Positions 1-7,387 of a stretch of 64,000 nt of DNA are shown piece after piece. Location of the stretch: positions 372,001 to 436,000 of the forward strand of contig CBDFKF010000002.1 of assembly GCA_965248765.1 (NCBI GenBank), read 5' to 3'. The notes beneath the pieces were generated by a model, which was given only the letters and a program-made list of their open reading frames with translations, was not told the DNA's origin and searched no databases. The DNA is from CBDFKF01 sp965248765. Lineage in GTDB: Bacteria > Pseudomonadota > Alphaproteobacteria > VGEJ01. The position numbers and the translations under genes were made by a program. The stretch's first letter is position 1; each line of letters begins with the position of its first letter.

Positions 1-4
1 GTCC

Positions 5-388
5 ATGCGTATTGGGCTGCTCGAGTTTCGCAAGCATCTCGGCGCCGCCCAAAACCAGTATCCGACACACCCCGAGGTTCGGGCGAAACTGCCGCGGAGC
101 GAGTATCGCAGCGTCGGCATACTGGGGGCGGGCACCGCCGGCCACCTGACCGCGCTGGCGATGCGCAAGTTTCGGCCGGACCTCGATGTGACGATCATCT
201 CGTCGAGCAAAATTCCCGTGATCGGAGTCGGCGAATCGACGACATCCGAGATGCCGCCTTTCCTTCACGGCCTCCTCGGGCTCGATATTCACGAGTTCTA
301 CAAGCAGGTGAAGCCGACCTGGAAATTCGGCATCCGCAAACCAGTACTTGAGGACTTGAGCGATGGCGACACACGACCTGGCAGCTAA
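5..388 (+). pseudogene. N-terminal fragment of a tryptophan-halogenase-like flavoprotein
   Basis: The reading frame carries the FAD-binding start of a tryptophan-halogenase family protein. A Rossmann glycine motif GAGTAG lies at about residues 41-46, followed by the family signature VIGVGEST about 30 residues later. Homologues are about 500 residues long, but here similarity stops after roughly residue 110 (near base 335). The last residues are unrelated and read into the start of the ABC permease gene. The rest of the enzyme, including the catalytic lysine region, is absent, so the fragment cannot be functional. The join at about 325-340 looks like a deletion or recombination breakpoint. Confidence 0.7.
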
Positions 389-1337
389 CGGCAGCGCCGC
401 GGAGCCCGCTGAGGGCAAAACCTGGCAGGAACGGGGGCGGCGGCTGGGCGTGTATCTGATCAGCCCGCTCGTTCTTACCCTGGTGTTCATCTTTTCGTTC
501 CCCACTGTCATGATTTTCTACTTGGCGTTCAGCTTCTGGGGGCCGCTCGACGGGGTGAGTTGGCTCATGGCGCACCAGTCACTGAACTGGTTCGTGAACT
601 TCGGCGATATCTTCCGCGACGCCGCTCTGTGGGGTTCGATCTGGCGGACACTTCTGATCATGTTGGTGGTTGTGCCGACCGAGTTCATGATCGGCCTGGG
701 CCTCGCCATGCTGTTCGTCCGCTCGTTCCCCGGCAAGCCGCTGTTCTATTCGATCCTGTTGCTGCCGATGATGGTCGTGCCAGCGGTCACCGGTTACATG
801 TTCTTCATGCTGTTCCAAGCGGCCGGCCCGATCAACCAGATGGTCAGATACTTCACAGGACTTGACGCGGAATGGATCTGGCTCGGCGATCCGGTGCTGT
901 CGATGATCGCGGTCATGCTGGCCGACATCTGGCAGTGGACGCCGCTGATGTTCCTGATCCTCCTCGCCGGCATGCTCGGCGTGCCGGTGGATCAAATGAG
1001 GGCCGCGACCCTGCTGGGCGCGAACTGGGGTCAGCTGTTCTTGCGCATCGTGCTGCCGAAGATGAAGATCGTGATGGCCATCGCGATCGTTATCCGCGCC
1101 GTTGAGGCCTTCAAGCTGTTCGACGTGATGTGGATCATGACCCGCGGCGGCCCCGGCGTCTCCACCGAGACCATTTCCGTCTTTATCTACAAGATGACTT
1201 TCTTTGAGCTGGAATGGTCCTATGTCGCGGCGATCGGGCTGATCATACTGTTCCTCCTCACGGTCCTGGCCTTGTTAGGTATGAACGCGATGACGCGCGC
1301 GGTGAGAAAACGCGCCGAGAGACTCACCGGCGACTAG
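363..1337 (+). CDS. sugar ABC transporter permease, MalF/UgpA type
   Basis: This is a 324-residue inner-membrane permease of the binding-protein-dependent sugar transporter family. Six hydrophobic segments are visible, beginning near residue 30. The cytoplasmic EAA-type loop that contacts the ATPase is present around residue 217 (AATLLGANWG followed by IVLP). The length is typical. The ATG at 363 follows a stop codon of an unknown upstream frame, perhaps the lost binding-protein gene. No partner permease, binding protein or ATPase is present: only about ten codons of a possible second permease follow at 1369 before a stop. The gene is intact but orphaned, so its substrate cannot be inferred. 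Confidence 0.9.
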   Translation: MATHDLAANGSAAEPAEGKTWQERGRRLGVYLISPLVLTLVFIFSFPTVMIFYLAFSFWGPLDGVSWLMAHQSLNWFVNFGDIFRDAALWGSIWRTLLIMLVVVPTEFMIGLGLAMLFVRSFPGKPLFYSILLLPMMVVPAVTGYMFFMLFQAAGPINQMVRYFTGLDAEWIWLGDPVLSMIAVMLADIWQWTPLMFLILLAGMLGVPVDQMRAATLLGANWGQLFLRIVLPKMKIVMAIAIVIRAVEAFKLFDVMWIMTRGGPGVSTETISVFIYKMTFFELEWSYVAAIGLIILFLLTVLALLGMNAMTRAVRKRAERLTGD

Positions 1338-1407
1338 CCTCGCCGCGGCCGATCACGAGGACCACATGGGCTGTTTACGAGGAGGCTCGCCGGGCTGAAG
1401 AAACGTC

Positions 1408-1527
1408 CCGGCGGAGGTGCAAGACGGGATGCGCGACCTACTCGCCCGCAGCTACGGCTGGTTCACCGAGGGCTTCGACACCCCTGATCTCAGGGAAGGG
1501 AAGGCGCTGCTCAATGAGCTGAGCTGA
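1408..1527 (+). pseudogene. C-terminal remnant of an adenylate-cyclase/TPR-type regulatory protein
   Basis: About 39 codons end at the TGA at 1525-1527. They contain YGWFTEGFDTPDL and then a short helix rich in Lys, Ala and Leu. This tail is typical of the extreme C-terminus of large class III cyclase or ATPase proteins with TPR repeats. Nothing upstream resembles the rest of such a protein. It is a decayed fragment with no expected function. The assignment rests on the tail motif alone. Confidence 0.5.
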
Positions 1528-1624
1528 CAGCGGCTTTGGCTACGACGGGCCGTCGTGGTGCGTGTTTATCCGCGCTTGATGCACCTGAACGTCCTGCATC
1601 CGCCCAAGTCCCCGCGCCATTGCT

Positions 1625-1801
1625 TCCGTAAATGCGACTTCAAACCTGCCCTTCCAGGAATGGACGACGGTGTTCGCCAGCGAGCGCCTCACCGGCGCGC
1701 TGCTCGACCGCATCACCCACCATGTCCATATCCTGGAGATGAACGGCGAGAGCTACCGGCTCAAGCAGAGCCGGTCACGACGCCGGCAACCGTCCGAATA
1801 A
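1625..1801 (+). pseudogene. istB: C-terminal fragment of IstB (IS21-family helper ATPase)
   Basis: The frame ending at the TAA 1799-1801 contains NLPFQEW, then SERLTGALLDR, then THHVHILEMNGESYRL. These are the characteristic last 60 residues of IstB transposition helper proteins. The Walker motifs and the rest of the ~250-residue protein are missing, as is istA. This is a relic of an IS21-type element and one of the likely causes of the rearranged left edge of the window. Confidence 0.8.
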
Positions 1802-2123
1802 CCCCTTACACTGGCGATGTTCTACTACCGCTTGCGCGACCTGCTCTAAGGCGGTTGCGATCCTTCGAGACGCAGCCCGCCGGGCTGCTCCTCGGCATGA
1901 GGATCAGATGTCCAAAAGGCCCCTCACCCCAGCTCTCTCCCGCCCTGAGGGGTGTAGAGATTTGGCGCGGAATCAGTGCCTTGCCCCAAGGTGCGGGGAA
2001 GCAAGCGCCCATTGAAACCAAAAGGCTCTTCAAACGCCGCCCCGCACCTTCTCAGTCACTTAGCCTTGCCTCCGAATTTTTCGGCGGTGCGCATGGCGCC
2101 GAGGCCCAAGAGCGATACGCGCG
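1802..2123. other. gene-free stretch at the left prophage edge
   Basis: No credible gene is visible. It holds palindromic repeat copy A, a hairpin CCCCTCA/TGAGGGG at about 1920-1951, and a perfect 11-bp inverted repeat AAGGTGCGGGG/CCCCGCACCTT (1988-1998 and 2040-2050). The left prophage boundary must lie in or near here, but no copy of the tRNA-Ser 3' end that would mark the second attachment site was found. Confidence 0.5.
1859..1905. repeat. intergenic palindromic repeat unit, copy A
   Basis: An imperfect palindrome with outer arms GATCCT/AGGATC and inner arms GCAGCCC/GGGCTGC. Related sequence occurs at 36663-36767 beside pyrB. The shared core is GATCCTTCGAGACG and GGGCTGCTCCTC. It belongs to the dispersed extragenic palindromes common in alphaproteobacterial intergenic DNA. 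Confidence 0.65.
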
Positions 2124-2423
2124 TCATTCATCCGACCCCTTATTCTTTACGTCCCTTCTGCGCAACCAGAGATCGGCGACCGGCCTAAGAATACGCTCGT
2201 AATCACGAGTCAGAGCTTGAATCAAGCAGAACCCAAAAACCGGGATCAGGATCTCGTTTGCCCAGGACTCAAATCCAGAAACCAAGAGCACCAACCAAAG
2301 CGTGAGAGAAAAAGCCGCGCCCCACCCGAACAGTGCAGTGACTTTCCCCCATCGAAGCGAACCTGGCTTCCCCGAGAACAGATTGCCAATGAGAATGACT
2401 GTGCCTGCGATGATGTATTCCAC
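2124..2423 (-). CDS. small membrane protein of the phage lysis region
   Basis: A 99-residue protein with a GTG start at 2423 that overlaps the stop codon of the holin gene by one base. Three hydrophobic stretches are visible (about residues 2-15, 26-50 and 58-70), followed by an arginine-rich tail ending in a charged segment. I recognise no family. Its place as the last gene of the leftward lysis cassette suggests an accessory lysis or membrane role. Base composition is noticeably less GC-rich than its neighbours, which fits foreign origin. Confidence 0.55.
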   Translation of the reverse strand: MEYIIAGTVILIGNLFSGKPGSLRWGKVTALFGWGAAFSLTLWLVLLVSGFESWANEILIPVFGFCLIQALTRDYERILRPVADLWLRRRDVKNKGSDE

Positions 2424-2977
2424 TAGCCGACTCCCTTTGCCATGCGTTCGATGGCGTCGGTCTTCTGCTTCGAACCGGCCGACGAGCCGAAGTAGTAGGC
2501 GCCGATCTGCGTCACCAGGGTGCCCAGCGCGCCGAGCATGACCAGAAGCGGCTGCATCGCGGCCTGCGGGATGGCGTGGAAGATCATGGCGGTTAGGATG
2601 CCGAAGAAGCCGGCCAGCGCGGCGAAGGCGATGAAGCCGGGCATCCGGTCGCGCGTGGTCGCTTGGCGTCGTCGAGCGCTATCCCGGTCGCGCGCGTGAA
2701 TCTCGACCTCGTGCAGATCGAGTTCCCGCATCCGTGCGGCGAACGCCTGATCGGCTCGCTTGATGGCGGCGATCTGCTCCGGTGTCGCTGTGACAAGTGC
2801 CGCCGAGACCGCCTTTGGATCGTCGGTGTCGAGCCCGAGCGCTTCGCCGATCGCGCTCACGGCCGTGCGTGCCAAGGCACCGCCCACGGGTCCGCCGACC
2901 GCCGTTCCCAGCGCGCCCGCCAGCGACGGCGCGATCCCTGCGAGCGCCTTGCCGAGTGTGTCAAACATTCGTTCCAC
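2423..2977 (-). CDS. holin of the three-transmembrane gene-transfer-agent type
   Basis: This 184-residue protein has a Gly/Ala-rich N-terminal amphipathic part, a charged coiled segment (about 85-112), and two or three C-terminal membrane segments (about 115-135 and 145-165). It ends with the YYFGSSAGSKQK signature seen in the 3TM holin family first described from gene transfer agents. Such holins permeabilise the inner membrane so that endolysin reaches the wall. Its start overlaps the end of the endolysin gene by 17 bases, so the two are probably co-translated. Confidence 0.8.
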   Translation of the reverse strand: MERMFDTLGKALAGIAPSLAGALGTAVGGPVGGALARTAVSAIGEALGLDTDDPKAVSAALVTATPEQIAAIKRADQAFAARMRELDLHEVEIHARDRDSARRRQATTRDRMPGFIAFAALAGFFGILTAMIFHAIPQAAMQPLLVMLGALGTLVTQIGAYYFGSSAGSKQKTDAIERMAKGVG

Positions 2978-3395
2978 TCCTGATCATGTCGGCGATTCGC
3001 ACCGCCCGAACGCCGACCTGGCGCGCCCATTTGGAATCGAGCATCTCGTCAGCCGCCGTTTCATAGTCGGTGCGCTCAAGGGCGGCGAGCATCCGCTTGA
3101 AGCCCGACAGGCGCGGCCAGCCGAGGTTGAGGCACATATCGACCAGGGCCATCTGGCGGACGGCGCTCAGCTCCCGCCACCACGGGACATTGCGGTCGAG
3201 GTCGCGTTCGGCGCCGTCGATGTCGTTGCGGCAGAGCACCGCCGCTTCCTGCTCCGATATCCCCCGATCGTCGAGGTTGCGTCCGATGCCGATGGTGAGC
3301 TTGCCGGCCGGGCAGCGGTAGGGCTTCAGGCGCAGCCCCTCGTGCTCGATCAGCTGGGCGGTCATGGCCTCGATGTCGTATGCCCGCACGATCAT
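2961..3395 (-). CDS. endolysin, T4-lysozyme-like muramidase (GH24)
   Basis: The 144-residue protein cleaves the glycan backbone of peptidoglycan at phage release. The GH24 catalytic pattern E-x8-D/C-x5-T is present as E19, C28 and T34, followed by the IGIG turn. The middle residue is Cys instead of the Asp of T4 lysozyme, a variant known from many phage endolysins. No signal peptide or SAR segment is evident, so export through the adjacent holin is expected. A GGAAG ribosome-binding site lies nine bases before the ATG. Confidence 0.92.
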   Translation of the reverse strand: MIVRAYDIEAMTAQLIEHEGLRLKPYRCPAGKLTIGIGRNLDDRGISEQEAAVLCRNDIDGAERDLDRNVPWWRELSAVRQMALVDMCLNLGWPRLSGFKRMLAALERTDYETAADEMLDSKWARQVGVRAVRIADMIRSGTNV

Positions 3396-3408
3396 TGACC
3401 CCCACTTC

Positions 3409-3642
3409 CTACTTGATGGGCGGGATGTGGCCGGTGAGCGCGGCGATCATTGCCCCGATCGCGACCGCGATGCCGCCGAGTTTGAGCACCGCCCACAGCG
3501 CGCCCTTGCCGACGTTGGCGACCTTGGAAAGCTCGTCGACCCGCTCGACCAGCTTGTCCTGCCGCTTGTGCAGCGCGTCCACTTTGGACTCGAGCACCGC
3601 GAGCTTCGCGATCACCTCAGTCGCTGTCGGTTCCTTGCTCAT
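3409..3642 (-). CDS. small coiled-coil/membrane protein, XhlA- or holin-like
   Basis: A 77-residue protein with a heptad-rich N-terminal half (about 8-42) and one C-terminal hydrophobic segment (about 47-70). This layout matches haemolysin XhlA-type holin accessory proteins. A GGAG ribosome-binding site precedes the ATG. It lies directly upstream of the endolysin on the same strand, which supports a lysis role. No catalytic motif is visible and the family assignment is by architecture only. Confidence 0.65.
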   Translation of the reverse strand: MSKEPTATEVIAKLAVLESKVDALHKRQDKLVERVDELSKVANVGKGALWAVLKLGGIAVAIGAMIAALTGHIPPIK

Positions 3643-3738
3643 GTGCTGCTCCGTTCCGTCGTCCGCTATGCAAGCCTTACTGGTTGGTGCGCCAACAGCT
3701 GGCCCGTTCCGGTTTCTGGTTACGAATCGATTCCTCCA

Positions 3739-3870
3739 TCACATGGCTCCTTTCAGGACGACCCCCACGGCGACACCCGCCGCGAACATGACCACCGCCG
3801 CCCACGTCTTCCACGCGACGATGAACTTGAGATTGCCCCACAGGCCTTTGAACGATGTCGCTCTGCTCAT
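3739..3870 (-). CDS. single-span small membrane protein, lysis region
   Basis: The 43-residue product starts at the ATG at 3870, which has GAGGAG six bases upstream. A longer in-frame start at 3930 has no comparable site. A single hydrophobic segment covers about residues 19-38, with a lysine close to the C-terminus. It is the first gene after the terminator at 3948-3973 and so the first of the lysis group. It may be a holin/antiholin-type peptide, but no family is recognised. Confidence 0.5.
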   Translation of the reverse strand: MSRATSFKGLWGNLKFIVAWKTWAAVVMFAAGVAVGVVLKGAM

Positions 3871-3947
3871 TGCCATCTCCTCGTTGTGGTCATCGATGTC
3901 GCGCCGATGCGGATGAGCCGCCCGCGGCACGGTGCACGCCGCCCATC

Positions 3948-3973
3948 AAAAAAGCCGCCCAGAGGGCGGCTGC
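3948..3973 (-). terminator. intrinsic terminator after the tail-fibre region
   Basis: On the minus strand a stem AGCCGCCC/GGGCGGCT with a short loop is followed by six T residues. It lies just after the 95-residue gene ending at 3997 and separates virion genes from the lysis cassette. Confidence 0.85.
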
Positions 3974-3996
3974 GAGCAGGAACAGTCGGGCAGGTC

Positions 3997-4284
3997 TCAC
4001 GGTCGCTTGGCATCGTCGTAGCGCGCCTTCAGGCCGGCCGGCAGATCCGCATCCACGATGACGCCCTTGGTCTTGAGCGCATCGATCAGCTCGGTCGTGT
4101 CGGTACCGGTCGCCGGCGGTGAGACCACGGGCGCCGCATCGATCTTCGCGCGCAGCCCTGGCGCATCAGCGTGATCGCTGGGCACGAAGTCGTGCGTGCC
4201 CTCGAGCTGTGACTTGTCCATGCGTGTGCCGAAATAGACCGGCGTCCGCGCCGTATCGCGCGTTACGAAAAACCCCTTGGTCAT
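3997..4284 (-). CDS. small phage protein downstream of the tail fibre
   Basis: A 95-residue soluble protein starting at the ATG 4284, with AGGAGC seven bases upstream. The start overlaps the tail-fibre stop codon (ATGA). No membrane segment or known motif is seen. The C-terminal third has a helix-rich, charged composition. By position between the tail fibre and a terminator it is probably a minor virion or chaperone protein, but nothing in the sequence proves this. Confidence 0.7.
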   Translation of the reverse strand: MTKGFFVTRDTARTPVYFGTRMDKSQLEGTHDFVPSDHADAPGLRAKIDAAPVVSPPATGTDTTELIDALKTKGVIVDADLPAGLKARYDDAKRP

Positions 4285-5873
4285 GGGTTGCTCCTTGTGA
4301 ACATCATGAACCCAAACGTGTGAATAACGACCGCTGCCGCGCCGCTTACCTCTTCGGCCGCGTACTCGATCTGCCGGGACCCGTTCACCAGCACCATCCC
4401 TTCCCTGGCCGCCTGGTCGAAGTTCGCGTCGACCCCAACCTGCAGCCATGCCTCTTGGTTGATCGCCGCGTCCGCTGCGTCTTTCGTCCTGATCCATAGG
4501 CTCTCGCGGCTCGACGTGCTCGTTGTGTTGAGCACCAGTCCGTAGATGTGGGCGAGAGCATTTGGCGGCACCGAGAGCGTGCCGGGCGTGAAGGTCGCGG
4601 GAGTGATCGCCGAATCGTTGACGTCCGTGATCACGTCCCCGGTGAAGCGGAAGTAATCGCCACTCTGTACGAAGCCGATGATATTGGCCGACGAGTTGGT
4701 GACGACGGCGCCGATCAGCCGCTTGATGGTGTAATTGGTAGGCATCAGCGGCGTCGCGAACGAGAGCGTGTAGATAGCATCGACGACGCCGGTATCCGGC
4801 CGCTCAATCAGCCATATGGCATAGATCGAATCCGCCGCCACCGCCCCGGTATCGAGCCCGCCGGCGTTGTGGCCGACCGCCCACGCCGCATCGATCTGTT
4901 TTGTGAGGATCGTTGCGACCGAGATGTTGAGGCTGTCCGCATCGTCGCGGCACTCGCCCACCGCAATATCGGTGTCGTGGTCGGTATCGGTGCCGTTCGA
5001 GAGCGTCAGCCCGGCGATGTGGTTCTTCGGGAAGGCGCGCCGGGTCAGCCCGGCGATGAGCCAATTCGTGCCGTCGCAGTAGAGGATCGCCGACTCGTCG
5101 GGCCCGAGCACGAGCGTCGCATCCCTGTTGATCGTCTCCGCCGCGTTCGGGTCGATCGTGATCAGGTTCGTCCCAATGTTCGCGATCGCCAGCGTGAAGT
5201 CAGCCCCGGCCGTGGCGGCGGAGAGCAGCGTCAGCGTGAAGTTGCCCGAGCATGTGATCAGCCTGCCGTTGTCGGCCGCGACCACTGTGTAGGCGGTCGT
5301 CTTGGCTAGCAGATCGTTGAGCGGGATGGCGAGCGTTTGCCGCGCAGCGCCGGCCGTCGCATCGTCCAGCAAGGTCTCCATGAACGATGTCACAGTGGTC
5401 GTGCTGGGCGTCACCGATGAGACGTTGGTGATGCCGTTCGCGGTCGCGTTCCATTGCAGATACGTCGAGGCCTCGGGCGTGAGCGTGAGCCCGCTCAGCG
5501 TCGATTCGACCACCAGCAACAGCGCCCGGTCGAACTGTTCTTGCAACTGTTGGGTAAGCATCACCAGCCGATCGAGCTGGTTCTCGACCGAGGTGGTGCT
5601 GAGCGGGCCCTGGGTCGGCAGGTCGGTGGGCTGGGTCAGCGGTAGCTTGCGCAGAAGCGTGACCTTGACCCCGCTCGCCGGCGCCGTCGTGAACGTGACG
5701 TTGCCACCGGCATCGTTGCCGACGCCCGAGACGGTATAGCCCGAGGCCTGCAGCACGCCGTCCAGGTAGACCTCGAGCTCGGTCGAGGCGAAGACCTTGA
5801 ACTGGTAGGGGAAGATCGTGTTCGACCCGTTGCCCGTGTAGTCGTTCCGTTTGATCGTCGAAGAGACCGTCAT
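4281..5873 (-). CDS. phage tail fibre protein
   Basis: The 530-residue protein begins at ATG 5873, overlapping the stop of the upstream virion gene. The first ~120 residues match the tail-attachment domain of podovirus fibres: IKRNDYTGNG, then FPYQFKV, then LDRLVMLTQQLQEQFDRAL. A beta-rich, Thr/Ala/Gly-rich shaft follows. The C-terminal half is the probable receptor-binding part and is least conserved. It should bind the host surface at adsorption. It follows the internal virion genes, as T7 gene 17 does. An apparent extension of the frame to 6422 overlaps the neighbouring gene and is not used. Confidence 0.88.
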   Translation of the reverse strand: MTVSSTIKRNDYTGNGSNTIFPYQFKVFASTELEVYLDGVLQASGYTVSGVGNDAGGNVTFTTAPASGVKVTLLRKLPLTQPTDLPTQGPLSTTSVENQLDRLVMLTQQLQEQFDRALLLVVESTLSGLTLTPEASTYLQWNATANGITNVSSVTPSTTTVTSFMETLLDDATAGAARQTLAIPLNDLLAKTTAYTVVAADNGRLITCSGNFTLTLLSAATAGADFTLAIANIGTNLITIDPNAAETINRDATLVLGPDESAILYCDGTNWLIAGLTRRAFPKNHIAGLTLSNGTDTDHDTDIAVGECRDDADSLNISVATILTKQIDAAWAVGHNAGGLDTGAVAADSIYAIWLIERPDTGVVDAIYTLSFATPLMPTNYTIKRLIGAVVTNSSANIIGFVQSGDYFRFTGDVITDVNDSAITPATFTPGTLSVPPNALAHIYGLVLNTTSTSSRESLWIRTKDAADAAINQEAWLQVGVDANFDQAAREGMVLVNGSRQIEYAAEEVSGAAAVVIHTFGFMMFTRSNP

Positions 5874-7387
5874 CGCTTCACTCCCAACGCCTCGTTGGCT
5901 CCTTCCTCGGCGATGTCGAACAGCCGCCGGGCATAGAACAAGTTCTGATAAGGCACGAGCCGACGCGCAGCGCGGGTATCCGACTGCCGCCAGTCGCCGA
6001 CTGCGCCGGCACCGACCAGGCGAACAAGATCCTCCGAGAAGCCGATGCTCGGGCCGAACACCGCGCCGGTAATCGAGCGCGAGGCGTAGCGGCTCATCGT
6101 CGGCCCGCCCGTCAACGCGCTGACCCCGACGGTGCCGCGGGAGCCCTTCTCGACGATGTTGTTGATGTCGTAGAGGAAGCCCGTGATGCCCGAGCGATCG
6201 ACGCCTTCGGTCACCCACACGGCCGGATCGTCGCTCACCTCGCGCCCGGCGAGCCACGTCTTGCTGGCATAGACCATCATGCCGAGACCGACCGCGAGGA
6301 GCGCGCCGTTCAGCGCCGCCGCATCGCGTTGTTGCAGCCGAGCGATAAACACCCGCTGCGTCGAGGCGAAGGCGAAAGAGCGGAACTGCCCGATGACCTT
6401 GCCGAGCTCCGCGCTCATCCACAGCGGCCGATCACCGATGCCGGGGGTTACGATCGTCGCGTCCACGTCCTTCTGAACGGCGGCCCGGAACGCCAGCATC
6501 GCGTCGCGATCGGTCCAGCGCTCGGTATGGGCGATGCGCACGCCATCGAGGGTCTCACCATGCGCCGTGAACTCCGCGGCGATCCGCTCCGCCATCTGGC
6601 GGTCGATTCCCATCTGCGCGAGTTTTCGGGAATCGCCCCGCCGCACCTTGCCGCGGCTCCAGGCCGCCGAGGTCTCGAGGATGCGGTTCGAGGTCACCAC
6701 GCCCGTGAATTGTTTCATCGCGGCGTTCCATGGGCTAATCAGGGTAAGAACGCCGAAATTGTTGGTCGCCGCGGTCAGCGCGCGCTCAGCCCGGCTCAAC
6801 CGCCCGTAGTCATCGCCGAGATCAGCCAGATTGAGGGCCCGCGAATCGAGCACCATATCCCAGGCAGTGCCGGTCAGCTTCACCTCGTTGGTGGCCAGGC
6901 GGAAGGCTCGGAAGTTCCGCACCAGCGGCACGATGCCGTCGCCAGCAACCCGGAGAATGCCGTTGGCCATCACCATGTTGGCGAGGTCGACTGTCGCGCT
7001 CAACATCATCCCCCCCAACAGGCGCAGGTAGTTGAGCTGGCGCGCGATGCGCGAGGTGCGCACGATCGGGCTGTTCGGATCCGCCGGCGCCCCATAGGTG
7101 CCGCGCAGCCGATCGCGCATGGCGGCGATATCGCGGATGTCATGCTCTCGCCGACGCGCCAGCGCCGTTCGTTTCTTCTCGCTCTTTGCCCGATCGCTCA
7201 GCCGCTGGTAGTCATCGGCGATTTTGCCAAGCTGATCGTCCATGTCGGCGCGGCCGAAGCGCTCGGCGAGCTCGACGTCCGGCGCCATCGTCCGCGTGTA
7301 GAACCGCGCCACGGTCTCGATGTCGCTCTCCAGGAAGTCCTCGATCAGCTTGTCAGGGATCGCGAACGACCGCTCCTTCAGCGGCCC
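5870..7387 (-). CDS. large internal virion/DNA-ejection protein, C-terminal part (after frameshift)
   Basis: About 505 codons continue the protein encoded by 7353-8915 in another frame. Removing one base from the GGG run (minus strand) at 7385-7387 joins the two reading frames into one ~1015-residue protein. The segment contains helical stretches, two weakly hydrophobic regions (about 6990-7020 and 6260-6310) and a conserved-looking end with PYQNLFYARRLFD. By position it is the counterpart of T7 gp16, an ejected core protein that helps DNA cross the cell envelope. No independent start with a good ribosome-binding site is evident, so it is probably a broken gene or a sequencing error. Confidence 0.75.
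   Translation of the reverse strand, partial: GPLKERSFAIPDKLIEDFLESDIETVARFYTRTMAPDVELAERFGRADMDDQLGKIADDYQRLSDRAKSEKKRTALARRREHDIRDIAAMRDRLRGTYGAPADPNSPIVRTSRIARQLNYLRLLGGMMLSATVDLANMVMANGILRVAGDGIVPLVRNFRAFRLATNEVKLTGTAWDMVLDSRALNLADLGDDYGRLSRAERALTAATNNFGVLTLISPWNAAMKQFTGVVTSNRILETSAAWSRGKVRRGDSRKLAQMGIDRQMAERIAAEFTAHGETLDGVRIAHTERWTDRDAMLAFRAAVQKDVDATIVTPGIGDRPLWMSAELGKVIGQFRSFAFASTQRVFIARLQQRDAAALNGALLAVGLGMMVYASKTWLAGREVSDDPAVWVTEGVDRSGITGFLYDINNIVEKGSRGTVGVSALTGGPTMSRYASRSITGAVFGPSIGFSEDLVRLVGAGAVGDWRQSDTRAARRLVPYQNLFYARRLFDIAEEGANEALGVKR

Noticed and set aside
1555..2202. 215-codon + frame across the left prophage edge
   Set aside because: Composition is shadow-like and it crosses the IstB fragment in the wrong frame and a palindromic repeat.
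4281..6422. 713-codon version of the tail fibre
   Set aside because: The first 183 codons overlap the internal virion gene and are not fibre-like; the true N-terminus is at 5873.
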